Shown here in pieces: positions 32,983-41,354 of a stretch of 48,986 nucleotides of DNA. Numbering within the stretch: position 1 is the stretch's first letter; each line of letters opens with the position of its first letter. The notes under the pieces are model-generated. The model was not told the origin of the DNA. It saw only the letters and a program-made list of their open reading frames with translations, and searched no databases. Origin of the DNA: Streptomyces tibetensis. Its GTDB lineage: Bacteria; Actinomycetota; Actinomycetes; Streptomycetales; Streptomycetaceae. Position numbers and translations under genes: made by a program. The stretch spans positions 1-48,986 of the forward strand of contig NZ_SZVW01000037.1 of the NCBI RefSeq assembly GCF_007655005.1, in the 5' to 3' direction.

Positions 32983-33750
32983 TCAGGCGGAGTCGGGCTG
33001 CTCGATCGGCCGCCGCCACCATTGCGTGGATTTGAAGCAGCCCATCAGCCAGTGTGCTTCCGCGATGTCGAGGACGACGTGGCCGACCGACGGGATCGGC
33101 TGGAAGCGGAGCATCCCCTCCTGAATGGGCACGGGCTCCCACTCAAGATCGTGGTGGAGCAGGACCGCGTAAGGCCGGCCGCGGCGCTGCCAGAAGACCA
33201 TGGGTTCGTAGACCTCGTTCTCGAAGGGCTTGACGATGTCGCCTGGGGCGAATTCGACATCGGCCATGTCTGCCCACCTTCCGACTCCCTCGCGTTCCCG
33301 AGCCAGGTAGTGCCGCATGCCCTGCACGAACGCGTTGAGGCTCGCGTCATTCAGTACGGACTCGCGGGAGACGACGATGGACTTCGCCGTTTTGCGCAGC
33401 GCCCTGGCTCGACGAAGCTGACGGGTCGCATTGGCCCAGAAGAGGCCGCCCCTGTCGACATCGTGGACCACGCACAGCACGGGCAGGGTGCCATCGCGCC
33501 AGTTGTCTGCGTGATCGCCGACCGGGACGCGGTGCCCGCGCCTGGTCCGGGTCGAAACCCCGCCCTTGACTTGCACGGCGATGGAATCCTCTGTCCGCTG
33601 CCCGTTCTGGACGAAGGTGACGTGCAGGTCCTCGCCGTGGTCGTTACCCCCATCGATCTCCTGCACGATGTGACCGTGCCGCTCCAGCAGAGCACGCAGC
33701 TCATTCACCGCCATGCGTCCGATACGACGGCTCTCGGGCACCCTCGGCAT
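32983..33750 (-). CDS. DUF4365 domain protein, predicted PD-(D/E)XK nuclease-like
   Basis: The product has 255 residues. The ATG at 33750 has GAGGGGG upstream. Residues 1-150 match DUF4365: RRIGRMAVNELRALLERHGHIVQE, then GNDHGEDLHVTF and DSIAVQVKGG. The last two give the acidic residue and the Q-x-K of a PD-(D/E)XK nuclease fold, followed by LPVLCVVHDVDRGGLFW. The C-terminal 90 residues (ADVEFAPGDIVKPFENEVYEPMVFWQ...) form a separate domain that I cannot name. Such genes often lie in variable, defence-rich DNA. It lies 190 bases from tRNA-Cys, on the same strand. The cleavage activity is an inference. Confidence 0.8.
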   Translation of the reverse strand: MPRVPESRRIGRMAVNELRALLERHGHIVQEIDGGNDHGEDLHVTFVQNGQRTEDSIAVQVKGGVSTRTRRGHRVPVGDHADNWRDGTLPVLCVVHDVDRGGLFWANATRQLRRARALRKTAKSIVVSRESVLNDASLNAFVQGMRHYLAREREGVGRWADMADVEFAPGDIVKPFENEVYEPMVFWQRRGRPYAVLLHHDLEWEPVPIQEGMLRFQPIPSVGHVVLDIAEAHWLMGCFKSTQWWRRPIEQPDSA

Positions 33751-33881
33751 CGATCCCCCTCAACTTGTGTGCGGGTCAGGCTACGGCGGGCTACTGACAC
33801 GCGGACTGCCTTTGAGACCGAAGGCGGTGTTCAAAGGTGTCGGGGGTGAACGACGCCGGAGACGGAAACTGAGACGGACGA

Positions 33882-33920
33882 CAGCAGGGCGGCACCCCGT
33901 GTGGGGGTGCCGCCCTGCTG
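33882..33920 (-). terminator. 17-bp hairpin downstream of tRNA-Cys
   Basis: Arms 33882-33898 and 33904-33920 pair perfectly around a 5-base loop, 20 bases past the tRNA 3' end on the minus strand. It probably ends the tRNA transcript before the DUF4365 gene. Confidence 0.7.
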
Positions 33921-33940
33921 TTCACCTGTTCATCCGGTAG

Positions 33941-34012
33941 AGGCCGTGGCGGGATTCGAACCCACGTAACTCGCTTTGCAGGCGAGCCCCTGAACCACTC
34001 GGGCACACGGCC
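33941..34012 (-). tRNA. tRNA-Cys (anticodon GCA)
   Basis: On the minus strand the 72-base sequence forms a 7-bp acceptor (GGCCGTG with CACGGCC), an anticodon stem CTCGC/GCGAG with loop CTGCAAA (anticodon GCA), and a T arm GTGGG/CCCGC around TTCGAAT. The discriminator base is U, as expected for cysteine tRNA. CCA is not encoded. Confidence 0.95.
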
Positions 34013-34205
34013 GTGTTGCACTCGGTGTCATGACCGTAGGCCGGGGTGGGACGGTGCTCAAGGGCATCGCGCGGGCTGCAATGTGACTGCCATACGCAGT
34101 TCATGAAGGCGGGTGGCCGAGAAGAGGGGCGTACGACCAAGGTCTCAGACGGGGACCGTCTCGGGACAGGGGTCAAAGAGGCGCGTGCACCTTACGCTGG
34201 CGGCC

Positions 34206-35551
34206 ATGACCGCCCCGAAGCCACGTGATGCCGATGTCGAGGAAGCCGCTGGACCGCCCTCCGCGGCAGAGCGGGAAGAGGGCGTGCTGGGGGCGGCGTA
34301 CCGGGCGTTGAGTGTCGGGATCGTCTCCGTCGTGCTGCTCATCGCCTTCGAGGCGACCGCCGTGGGCACGGCGATGCCCGTGGCGGCCCGGGACCTGAAC
34401 GGGGTGTCCCTGTACGCGTTCGCGTTCTCCGGGTACTTCACGACCAGCCTGTTCGGGATGGTGCTCTCCGGGCAGTGGTCGGACCTGCGCGGTCCCCTGG
34501 GGCCGTTGACGGCGGGCATCGCCTCCTTCGGGGCGGGGCTGCTGCTGTCGGGTCCACCACGGCACAGACGCAGAGTCCCGACCTGCCCGTCCCCGCGGAA
34601 CGGACAGCCCTCGCCGACCGGCCCGCTCCGTCCAAGCCGGTGCGGACAACTGACCGGTCCGCAGCGTCGGATCCGGTGCGGACAGCCGACCGGCCCGCCC
34701 CGTCCGCAGCGTCGGATCCGGTGCGGACAGCCGACCGGCCCGCCCCGCCGGAAGTTCCGCCTGCCTCCTTCGACCGCCGGCGCATCCGGCTCGCCCTGGC
34801 CATCTCCCTCGGCGCCGGCCTCCTCCAGTACGCCGCGCAGGACTTGCGTCCTCTTTCGCTCCTGCCGGGTGCGCTCGGCGTGGCCCTGCTCGTGCCGGCC
34901 GTGCTCGGGCTGCTTCCGCGCGGCACCTACCGGGCCGCTCGCGGGCTGCCGTCCGTCGTGCTGCTGCGCGGCGTCGCCGCCGGGTCCTTCATCGCCGCCG
35001 AGTCGTTCGTGCCGCTGATGCTGGTCACCCAGCGCGGGCTCAGCCCGACGCTGGCCGGGTTCTCGCTCGCCGCGGGCGGCGGGACGTGGGCGCTGGGGTC
35101 CTGGGTGCAGTCGCGGTCGCGGCTCGAACCGTACCGGGAGCGGTTGACGACCGTCGGCATGCTCCTGGTCGCCGCGGCCGTCGCCGCGGCGCCGAGCGTG
35201 CTCGTCGACTCCGTGCCCGTCTGGACCGTGGCCGTCGCCTGGGCCTTCGGCTGCTTCGGGATGGGGCTCGTGATCTCCTCCACGAGCGTCCTCCTGCTCA
35301 AGCTCTCCGCCCCCGAGGAGGCCGGTGCCAACTCCGCCGCCCTGCAGATCTCCGACGGCCTCTCCAACGTCGTCCTGCTGTCCGCCGGCGGGGCAGCCTT
35401 CGCCGCGCTCGGCGGCGGCACGCTCTCCCACACGACCACCCACAGCTCCGGCTCCCACCCGGCCGCCTTCACCGCGGTGTTCCTGCCGATGGCAGCGGTG
35501 GCGCTGGCCGGGGCCTGGGTGTCGACACGATTGCGGGAACGACGGCCGTAG
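34206..35551 (+). pseudogene. degenerate MFS transporter (frameshift plus loss of middle helices)
   Basis: From ATG 34206 the frame encodes a normal MFS beginning with helices 1-3 (LIAFEATAVGTAMPVAARDL, FSGYFTTSLFGMVLSGQWSDL, GIASFGAGLLLSG). Near 34553 that frame runs into Pro/Arg-rich nonsense. Another frame picks up STTAQTQSPD and, after a linker with 45-bp repeats, continues from about 34780 (FDRRRIRLALAISLGAGLLQ) through the C-terminal helices to RLRERRP. Helices 4-6 and their loops, roughly 100 residues, are missing. A frameshift plus an internal deletion makes function unlikely. TACGCT 7 bases before the ATG suggests the ancestral gene was leaderless. Confidence 0.78.
34661..34750 (+). 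repeat. tandem 45-bp repeat inside the broken MFS gene
   Basis: Two nearly identical 45-base units (34661-34705 and 34706-34750) follow a degenerate third copy starting near 34616. In the C-terminal frame they read AASDPVRTADRPAPS. They lie where middle membrane helices should be. Confidence 0.85.
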
Positions 35552-35810
35552 CACCTTCCTCGCCCCCCATGGGCGTCGTCCCGGCCGGAAGGGACCACGA
35601 CGTGGTCCACGCGCTGGTCGTCGACATCGCCCCCGAGGTCGAAGGGGAGGTCGGGAGGATGGCGGGGCTGTGACGTCGGTCCCACCCGCAGGTGCCCTGG
35701 CCCGGTCCGCGCATCGACCGGCTCGGGGCGCCGGTAGGGTGGCCCGGTTGTCATACGTAGCCGAGCCGTCAGGCTCCCTCGCACGAGCCGCCCGACCCCC
35801 AACGGAGACC

Positions 35811-37610
35811 GTGACTACCACCGCCGGCACCAGTTCCGCCTCGCACCACCTGTCCCCGGCGTTCCCCGGCCGCGCCCCCTGGGGTACCGCCAGCAAGCTG
35901 CGCGCCTGGCAGCAGGGCGCGATGGAGAAGTACATCCAGGAACAGCCGCGGGACTTCCTCGCGGTCGCCACCCCCGGCGCCGGCAAGACGACCTTCGCGC
36001 TGACGCTGGCCTCCTGGATGCTGCACCACCACGTCGTGCAGCAGGTGACCGTCGTCGCCCCGACCGAGCACCTGAAGAAGCAGTGGGCCGAGGCCGCGGC
36101 CCGCATAGGGATCAAGCTCGACCCGGAGTACAGCGCCGGGCCGCTCAGCCGGGAGTACCACGGCGTCGCCGTGACGTACGCCGGTGTCGGCGTCCGGCCC
36201 ATGCTCCACCGCAACCGCGTGGAGCAGCGCAAGACGCTCGTCATCCTCGACGAGATCCACCACGCCGGTGACAGCAAGTCCTGGGGCGAGGCCTGCCTCG
36301 AGGCCTTCGAACCCGCGACCCGACGGCTCGCCCTGACCGGTACGCCCTTCCGGTCCGACACCAACCCCATCCCCTTCGTGACGTACGAGGAGGGCAACGA
36401 CGGGATCCGGCGGTCCGCCGCCGACTACACCTACGGCTACGGCAACGCCCTCGCGGACAACGTCGTGCGGCCCGTCATCTTCCTCTCCTACAGCGGCAAC
36501 ATGCGCTGGCGCACCAAGGCCGGTGACGAGATCGCCGCCCGGCTCGGCGAGCCCATGACCAAGGACGCCATCAGCCAGGCCTGGCGGACCGCGCTGGATC
36601 CGCGCGGCGAGTGGATGCCGTCCGTGCTGCGGGCCGCCGACCAGCGGCTGACCGAGGTGCGCAAGGCCATCCCGGACGCGGGTGCGCTCGTCATCGCCGC
36701 GGACCAGGACTCCGCCCGCGCCTACGCCAAGCTGATCCGCGAGATCACCGGCAGCAAGGCCACCCTCGTGCTGTCCGACGACGCCGGCGCGTCCAAGAAC
36801 ATCGACGAGTTCAGCGGCAGCAACGACCGCTGGATGGTCGCGGTGCGGATGGTGTCCGAGGGCGTCGACGTGCCGCGGCTCGCGGTCGGGGTGTACGCCA
36901 CCACCATCTCCACCCCCCTCTTCTTCGCGCAGGCCGTCGGGCGTTTCGTGCGGTCCCGGCGGCGCGGCGAGACCGCCTCCGTGTTCCTGCCGACCGTGCC
37001 CGACCTGCTCTCCTTCGCCAACGAGATGGAGCGCGAGCGCGACCACGTCCTCGACAAGCCCAAGAAGCAGGGCGAGGAGGATCCGTACGCCGAGTCCGAG
37101 AAGGAGATGGACGAGGCGAACCGGGAGCAGGACGAGGACACCGGCGAGCAGGAGCAGTTCTCCTTCGAGGCGCTGGAGTCCGACGCCGTCTTCGACCGGG
37201 TCATGTACAACGGCGCCGAGTTCGGCATGCAGGCCCACCCGGGCAGCGAGGAGGAGCAGGACTACCTCGGCATCCCGGGTCTGCTGGAACCCGACCAGGT
37301 GCAGCTGTTGCTCCAGAAGCGGCAGGCCAAACAGATCTCGCACAGCCGCAAGAAGCCGGACGAGGAAGCCGACCTGCTCGAAGTGCCCGCCGAGCGGCGG
37401 CCCGTGGTCTCCCACAAGGAGATGATGGAGCTGCGGCGCCAGCTCAACACGATGGTCGGCGCCTACGTCCACCAGAGCGGCAAGCCGCACGGGGTGATCC
37501 ACACGGAGCTGCGGCGCGTCTGCGGGGGGCCTCCGGCGGCGGAGGCGACGGCTGGGCAGCTGCGGCAGCGGATCGCCAAGGTGCAGGAGTGGGCCACCCG
37601 GATGAAGTGA
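35811..37610 (+). CDS. DEAD/DEAH-box superfamily 2 helicase, unknown role
   Basis: The product has 599 residues. GTG at 35811 is preceded by CGGAGA. The motifs are LRAWQQGAMEKY (Q-like) near 30, Walker A ATPGAGKT at 53-60, DEIH at 147-150, LTGTPFR near 172, VRMVSEGVDVPRLAVGVYAT near 345 and QAVGRFVRSRR at 374-384. The arrangement resembles RAD25/type III restriction-like helicases. Residues 415-455 are very acidic, and the C-terminal 150 residues form a Lys/Glu-rich helical domain. It appears to be a stand-alone gene, and homologues are common in Streptomyces. The nucleic-acid substrate is unknown. Confidence 0.88.
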   Translation: MTTTAGTSSASHHLSPAFPGRAPWGTASKLRAWQQGAMEKYIQEQPRDFLAVATPGAGKTTFALTLASWMLHHHVVQQVTVVAPTEHLKKQWAEAAARIGIKLDPEYSAGPLSREYHGVAVTYAGVGVRPMLHRNRVEQRKTLVILDEIHHAGDSKSWGEACLEAFEPATRRLALTGTPFRSDTNPIPFVTYEEGNDGIRRSAADYTYGYGNALADNVVRPVIFLSYSGNMRWRTKAGDEIAARLGEPMTKDAISQAWRTALDPRGEWMPSVLRAADQRLTEVRKAIPDAGALVIAADQDSARAYAKLIREITGSKATLVLSDDAGASKNIDEFSGSNDRWMVAVRMVSEGVDVPRLAVGVYATTISTPLFFAQAVGRFVRSRRRGETASVFLPTVPDLLSFANEMERERDHVLDKPKKQGEEDPYAESEKEMDEANREQDEDTGEQEQFSFEALESDAVFDRVMYNGAEFGMQAHPGSEEEQDYLGIPGLLEPDQVQLLLQKRQAKQISHSRKKPDEEADLLEVPAERRPVVSHKEMMELRRQLNTMVGAYVHQSGKPHGVIHTELRRVCGGPPAAEATAGQLRQRIAKVQEWATRMK

Positions 37611-37950
37611 CGCCCCTCGCCGAGGCTGCGACGCCGGCTTCCGGATGTGTGGGTGTCGTGTGTGCTCGCGGTGCGGAGCGAGTCCCCCTGTTGCACGTAT
37701 GCGGGCAAACGGAGCCACCCGTGCCCGGATTCTGGACGGAGACTTCCGCTCAGCGAACCTGCTTCGCTACTGTCCGGCTACGCACACGCCCCGTGGCAGC
37801 GCCGCCGCGGGGCGCAGCCGTGAAGCGACGCGGTCCGGACAGGCCGGGCCGCCGACCGATCGGCGGCCTCTGAAGCGCGTCACCGACGGGACTCGGTGAC
37901 GCAACCGCCGACCAGGGAGCCGCCGACCTCACCACTAAGGAGTGGGCGTC
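37611..37950 (+). other. gene-free region with two strong hairpins before the IclR gene
   Basis: No credible gene is present. Hairpin A pairs GGCCGCCGA (37847-37855) with TCGGCGGCC (37860-37868). Hairpin B pairs GCGTCACCGA (37877-37886) with TCGGTGACGC (37893-37902). Both are perfect. They could be terminators for the helicase gene or leader structures of the regulator. Confidence 0.6.
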
Positions 37951-38592
37951 GTGACCGCGGAGACCTCCCAGACGCTCGACCGGGGACTGCGTGTCCTCAA
38001 GCTGCTCGCCGACACGGACCACGGGCTGACCGTGACCGAACTCTCCCTCCGGCTGGGAGTGAACCGGACCGTCGTGTACCGGTTGCTCGCCACGCTGGAA
38101 CAGCACGCCCTCATACGCCGTGACCTCGGCGGACGTGCCCGGGTCGGGCTCGGTGTGCTGCGTCTGGGGCGCCAGGTCCATCCGCTGGTGCGGGAGGCCG
38201 CGATGCCGGCGCTGCGGTCACTGGCCGAGGACATCGGCGCGACGGCGCATCTGACCATGGTCGACGGGGCGGACGCGCTGGCCGTGGCCGTCGTGGAGCC
38301 GACCTGGACGGACTATCACGTCGCCTACCGCGCCGGGTTCCGTCATCCCCTGGACCGGGGCGCCGCCGGCAAGGCGATACTCGCGGCCCGGCAGCACCCG
38401 ATGGCCGAACCCGGGTACATGCTGACCCACGGGGAGCTGGAGGCGGGCGCCTGGGGGGCCGCCGCACCGCTGCTGGGCGTGACGGGCGTCGAGGGCAGCG
38501 TGGGCGTGGTGATGCTGGCCGAGGCGGTGCCGGAACGCGTCGGGCCGCGGGTCGTCGAAGCGGCCCGGGAGGTCGCGGAGGCACTGCGCTGA
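37951..38592 (+). CDS. IclR family transcriptional regulator
   Basis: The product has 213 residues. The GTG at 37951 has AAGGAG 8 bases upstream; a GTG at 37942 overlaps that site and is rejected. The N-terminal winged helix (TLDRGLRVLKLLADTDHGLTVTELSLRLGVNRTVVYRLLATLEQHALIRR) is typical IclR. The effector domain (about 75-210) contains ATAHLTMVDGADALAVAVVEP and FRHPLDRGAAGKAILA. At 213 residues it is slightly shorter than the usual 240-260. The neighbours do not suggest a target pathway. Confidence 0.9.
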   Translation: MTAETSQTLDRGLRVLKLLADTDHGLTVTELSLRLGVNRTVVYRLLATLEQHALIRRDLGGRARVGLGVLRLGRQVHPLVREAAMPALRSLAEDIGATAHLTMVDGADALAVAVVEPTWTDYHVAYRAGFRHPLDRGAAGKAILAARQHPMAEPGYMLTHGELEAGAWGAAAPLLGVTGVEGSVGVVMLAEAVPERVGPRVVEAAREVAEALR

Positions 38593-38782
38593 GGGCCGGA
38601 CACCCGGGTGGCGGACGCCCTCGCGCTGAGGACCGGAGGCTTCCGCGCACCGGCGCGGGGTGCCGTGCGCCGACAGTTGGCCGCCTGCCCGTACCGGTGG
38701 CCGGACGCTGTGCGCCTACAGTCGGCGGCCTCTCCGCTCGGGCCCCGGACGCCCTGGTCCCGGCGGTATCTCCCTCCCGCGT

Positions 38783-38788
38783 TAGATT
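38783..38788 (+). promoter_or_regulatory. -10 box for a leaderless transcript
   Basis: TAGATT fits the HrdB -10 pattern and ends 6 bases before the GTG at 38795, so transcription would begin at or next to the start codon. No clear -35 or ribosome-binding site is present. Confidence 0.45.
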
Positions 38789-38794
38789 GATCCC

Positions 38795-39586
38795 GTGTTC
38801 TCTCGCCTCACGCGCCCCCAGGCCGTCGCCGTCTGCGCCCTGCCCGTCGTGGCCCTGCTCGCGACGGCGGTGTTCGCGCCGCTGCCGTTCTCGGTGGCGC
38901 AGCCGGGGCTGACGGCGAACGTGCTCGGAGAGAACAAGGGCACTCAGGTGATCACCATCTCCGGTGCGCCGGTCCGGGACGCCCGGGGCCAGCTGCGGAT
39001 GACCACCATCGAGGCGACCTCCCCGGACACCCGGGTCTCGCTCCCCGACGTCATCGACAGCTGGTTCCGTACCGACCAGGCGGTCATGCCGCGCGACTCC
39101 GTCTACCCGAGCGGGAACAACGTCAAGGAGATCGAGCAGCACAACGAGCAGCAGATGAAGGAGTCCCAGGACGCGGCGACGCAGGCCGCGCTGGGGTACC
39201 TCGGCCTCGACGACAAGGACGTCGAGGTCAGCCTGAAGCTCGCCGATGTGGGCGGCCCCAGTGCGGGGCTGCTCTTCTCCCTCGGCATCATCGACAAGCT
39301 CGACGGCGACGGCACCGGCGGGGACCTCACCGGCGGCCGGGTCATCGCCGGTACGGGGACGATCGACGCGGCCGGCCGGGTCGGTGCGGTGGGGGGCGTC
39401 GCCCTCAAGACCCAGGCCGCGAAGCGGGACGGGGCGACGGTGTTCCTGGTCCCCAAGGCGGAGTGCGCGGACGCTCGCGCCGAGCTTCCGAAGGGGCTGC
39501 GGCTGATTCCGGTGACCACGCTGAAGAGCACGGTGAGCTCACTGGTGGCCCTGGAGACGGGGAAGGGTTCCGTCCCCGGCTGCTAG
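38795..39586 (+). CDS. membrane-anchored Lon-like (S16) protease of the YlbL type
   Basis: The product has 263 residues. An N-terminal membrane helix (about 10-30) is followed by VLGENKGTQVITISGAPVRDARGQLRMTTIEATSPD, the usual start of YlbL proteins. There is no obvious full PDZ domain; actinobacterial members are often near 340 residues. The protease part has GGPSAGLLFSLGIID with Ser156 and GGVALKTQAAKRDGA with Lys205, a Ser-Lys dyad as in Lon. It likely acts outside the membrane on unknown substrates. It ends inside the stop codon of the convergent small gene (CTAG). Confidence 0.85.
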   Translation: MFSRLTRPQAVAVCALPVVALLATAVFAPLPFSVAQPGLTANVLGENKGTQVITISGAPVRDARGQLRMTTIEATSPDTRVSLPDVIDSWFRTDQAVMPRDSVYPSGNNVKEIEQHNEQQMKESQDAATQAALGYLGLDDKDVEVSLKLADVGGPSAGLLFSLGIIDKLDGDGTGGDLTGGRVIAGTGTIDAAGRVGAVGGVALKTQAAKRDGATVFLVPKAECADARAELPKGLRLIPVTTLKSTVSSLVALETGKGSVPGC

Positions 39587-39753
39587 TGGGCGGGCACCGG
39601 TCCGGGCCGGGCGGCGAGCTTCAGCCCGACCTCGATGAGGGCCCAGCCCAGACGCGTACGGAGTTCGGGACGGTGCGCCGGACGGGGTTCGGTCTCGGCA
39701 CGGAGTTCGGCGGCGCGGGCGTGGTGCAGGGTGAGGTGGATGTCCGGGTGCAT
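39583..39753 (-). CDS. 56-residue hypothetical protein downstream of the ArsR-type regulator
   Basis: The small protein starts MHPDIHLTLHHARAAELRAE and contains LRTRLGWALIEVGLKLA. Similar short proteins commonly accompany ArsR-like genes in Streptomyces, so I take it as real. AAAGG lies 7 bases before the ATG at 39753, and the gene begins 12 bases after the regulator's stop. It is predicted helical, with no known domain. Confidence 0.65.
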   Translation of the reverse strand: MHPDIHLTLHHARAAELRAETEPRPAHRPELRTRLGWALIEVGLKLAARPGPVPAH

Positions 39754-39764
39754 GTGTGTGCCTT

Positions 39765-40340
39765 TCACAGCGTCGTCTGGCTGGGGAAGACGTGCGTGTG
39801 GACGCGTACCGTCTCGGCGTCCGGAGTGCCCTCGGGCAGGGGGCGGTAGCTCTGGATGAGCTCGTGCATCTTGCCGACGAGCTCACGCGCGAGTTCGGGA
39901 GTGAGCCGCAGCGTGAAGTCGCTGAGGTCGGTGGCGCCGTCCCATTCCTCGCCCCAGTCGCTCGTGTTGCCGAGCCAGGTCGAGATCTCCTGGGTGTGCA
40001 CGTTGGCGATCTCGTACCGGAACAGGGCGACGGCTCCCCGCACGGCCGGGTCCGGGTCCTGGATCAGGGTCTCGTCGATCTGGACGCCCCGGTCCACGGC
40101 CTTCCACCAGCGCTCCCGTCCCTTGCCCAGTTCCGGGTCGTCGGCGACGAAACCGTGCGCGGCGAGTTGCCGTAGGTGGTAACTGGTCGCGCCGCTGGAC
40201 TCACCCAGTTTCTCCGCCAGTTGGGAAGCAGTGGCAGGGCCCCCGCGCCGCAGTGCGACCAGCAGCTGCATCCGCAGGGGATGAGCCAGGCCGCGCAGCG
40301 AGCGGGCGTCGAGCAGGCGGGGCGTCGGTTCGTCGGGCAT
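39765..40340 (-). CDS. ArsR-like winged-helix transcriptional regulator
   Basis: The product has 191 residues. ATG at 40340 (MPDEPTPRLLD) is chosen because a well-placed promoter puts the transcription start at this codon. The N-terminal winged helix is RSLRGLAHPLRMQLLVALRRGGPATASQLAEKLGESSGATSYHLRQLAAHGFV. The C-terminal about 110 residues are helical, with several Trp, of unknown ligand. It probably represses itself through the palindrome at 40356-40377 and is co-transcribed with the 56-residue gene. Confidence 0.88.
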   Translation of the reverse strand: MPDEPTPRLLDARSLRGLAHPLRMQLLVALRRGGPATASQLAEKLGESSGATSYHLRQLAAHGFVADDPELGKGRERWWKAVDRGVQIDETLIQDPDPAVRGAVALFRYEIANVHTQEISTWLGNTSDWGEEWDGATDLSDFTLRLTPELARELVGKMHELIQSYRPLPEGTPDAETVRVHTHVFPSQTTL

Positions 40341-40347
40341 GCACGCA

Positions 40348-40393
40348 AAGGTAGCGTTGCAAAGCCTCCTTTGCAACGGTCTCTTTGTAACTC
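40348..40393 (-). promoter_or_regulatory. self-regulated leaderless promoter and operator of the ArsR-like gene
   Basis: Read on the minus strand, TTGCAA (40376-40371) and TACCTT (40353-40348) are 17 bases apart, and the ATG begins 7 bases further on. A perfect 9-base inverted repeat GTTGCAAAG/CTTTGCAAC (40356-40364 and 40369-40377) covers the spacer. Two more CTTTG-like half sites flank it (TTACAAAG upstream; TTTGCG next to the start). A repressor bound here would block polymerase. Confidence 0.65.
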
Positions 40394-41354
40394 ACTCCTC
40401 GGCGAACCCCTCCTCCACCATCCAGTCCAGCGCCACCTGGTGCGGATCCTCCCCGTCCACATCCACCTTCGCGTTCAGCGTCTGCGCCACGGAGTTGTTC
40501 AGCTTCTCCGTCACCGGGTTCAGGACCTCCGCGATCGCCGGCCACTCCTTCAGCGACTTCGCGTTGATCATCGGCGCGACGTTGTAGTTGGGGAAGAACT
40601 TCTTGTCGTCGTCCATCACGACCAGGTTCATGGACTTGATGCGCCCGTCGGTGGTGAACACCTCCCCGTACGTGCAGTTGCCCTTCGCGGTCTGCGTGTA
40701 GATGATCCCGGTGTCCATCTGCGTGATGTTCCGTGCCGGGACGTTCATGCCGTAGGCCTTCTGCATGCCCGGCAACCCGTCCGCCCGGTTCGCGAACTCG
40801 ACCTCCACGCACAGCTTCACGGCCCCCGGATCGGACTTCGCCAGCTTCGCCACCTCCGACATCGTCTTCGTGCCGTACTTCTTCGCGTTCTGCCGGTTCA
40901 TCGCCAGCGCGTACGTGTTGTCGAGTTTCGACGGCGGCAGCCAGACCAGCCCGTTGCCCGCGTCCTCCTTCTTCACCGCCTCCCACTGCTCCTGCGGATC
41001 GGCGATCGGCCTGCCGTGCCCGAGGTATGTGATCCAGGCCGTGCCGGTGTACTCGTACCCGGCGTCCGCGTCGCCCTTGCGGACCGCCTCGCGACTGCCG
41101 ATGGAGCCCTGGATGCCGGTGCGGTCGATGACGTCCCCGCCGGCCGCCTCGAAGGCGATGCCCATGATCGAGCCGAGGATCAGCTGCTCGGTGAACGACT
41201 TCGACGTGACCGTCAGATGCGCGCCCTCCAGCGGCTCACCCCGGCCGATCGAGCCCGGCTTCACGTCGTCGGTCAGGGGAGAGCCGCTGGTCAGGCCGCA
41301 GCCGGCCGCTGCCAGGAGCAGGCCGACGGACGCCAGGCACGTAGGTCTTCTCAC
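40392..41354 (-). CDS. glycine betaine/choline-type substrate-binding lipoprotein (OpuC SBP)
   Basis: The 320-residue lipoprotein has a signal peptide with cleavage Cys at 19 (LLLAAAGC). The OpuAC-type domain begins LTVTSKSFTEQLILGSI and contains GYEYTGTAWITYLG and an ALAMNRQNAKKYG stretch. The family binds betaine, choline, carnitine or related osmolytes. GTG at 41354 overlaps the permease stop. It is the last gene of a four-gene operon (permease, ATPase, permease, binding protein) supplying compatible solutes, probably under osmotic stress. Confidence 0.92.
   Translation of the reverse strand: MRRPTCLASVGLLLAAAGCGLTSGSPLTDDVKPGSIGRGEPLEGAHLTVTSKSFTEQLILGSIMGIAFEAAGGDVIDRTGIQGSIGSREAVRKGDADAGYEYTGTAWITYLGHGRPIADPQEQWEAVKKEDAGNGLVWLPPSKLDNTYALAMNRQNAKKYGTKTMSEVAKLAKSDPGAVKLCVEVEFANRADGLPGMQKAYGMNVPARNITQMDTGIIYTQTAKGNCTYGEVFTTDGRIKSMNLVVMDDDKKFFPNYNVAPMINAKSLKEWPAIAEVLNPVTEKLNNSVAQTLNAKVDVDGEDPHQVALDWMVEEGFAEE

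Noticed and set aside
33882..34012. tRNA-Cys as attachment site of an integrated element
   Set aside because: No integrase gene and no second copy of the tRNA 3' end were found within the accessory stretch to its left.
34013..34205. Second RNA gene next to tRNA-Cys
   Set aside because: A short AGACGG/CCGTCT hairpin is present but no tRNA-like cloverleaf or terminator.
35552..35810. Small gene between the broken transporter and the helicase
   Set aside because: Short frames exist on both strands but none has a ribosome-binding site or recognisable sequence. I see only a possible TAGGGT -10 for the helicase gene.
32983..37610. DUF4365 nuclease plus DEAD/DEAH helicase as one defence system
   Set aside because: They are on opposite strands and separated by a tRNA and a transporter relic, and the helicase looks like a core Streptomyces gene. 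Nothing links them functionally.
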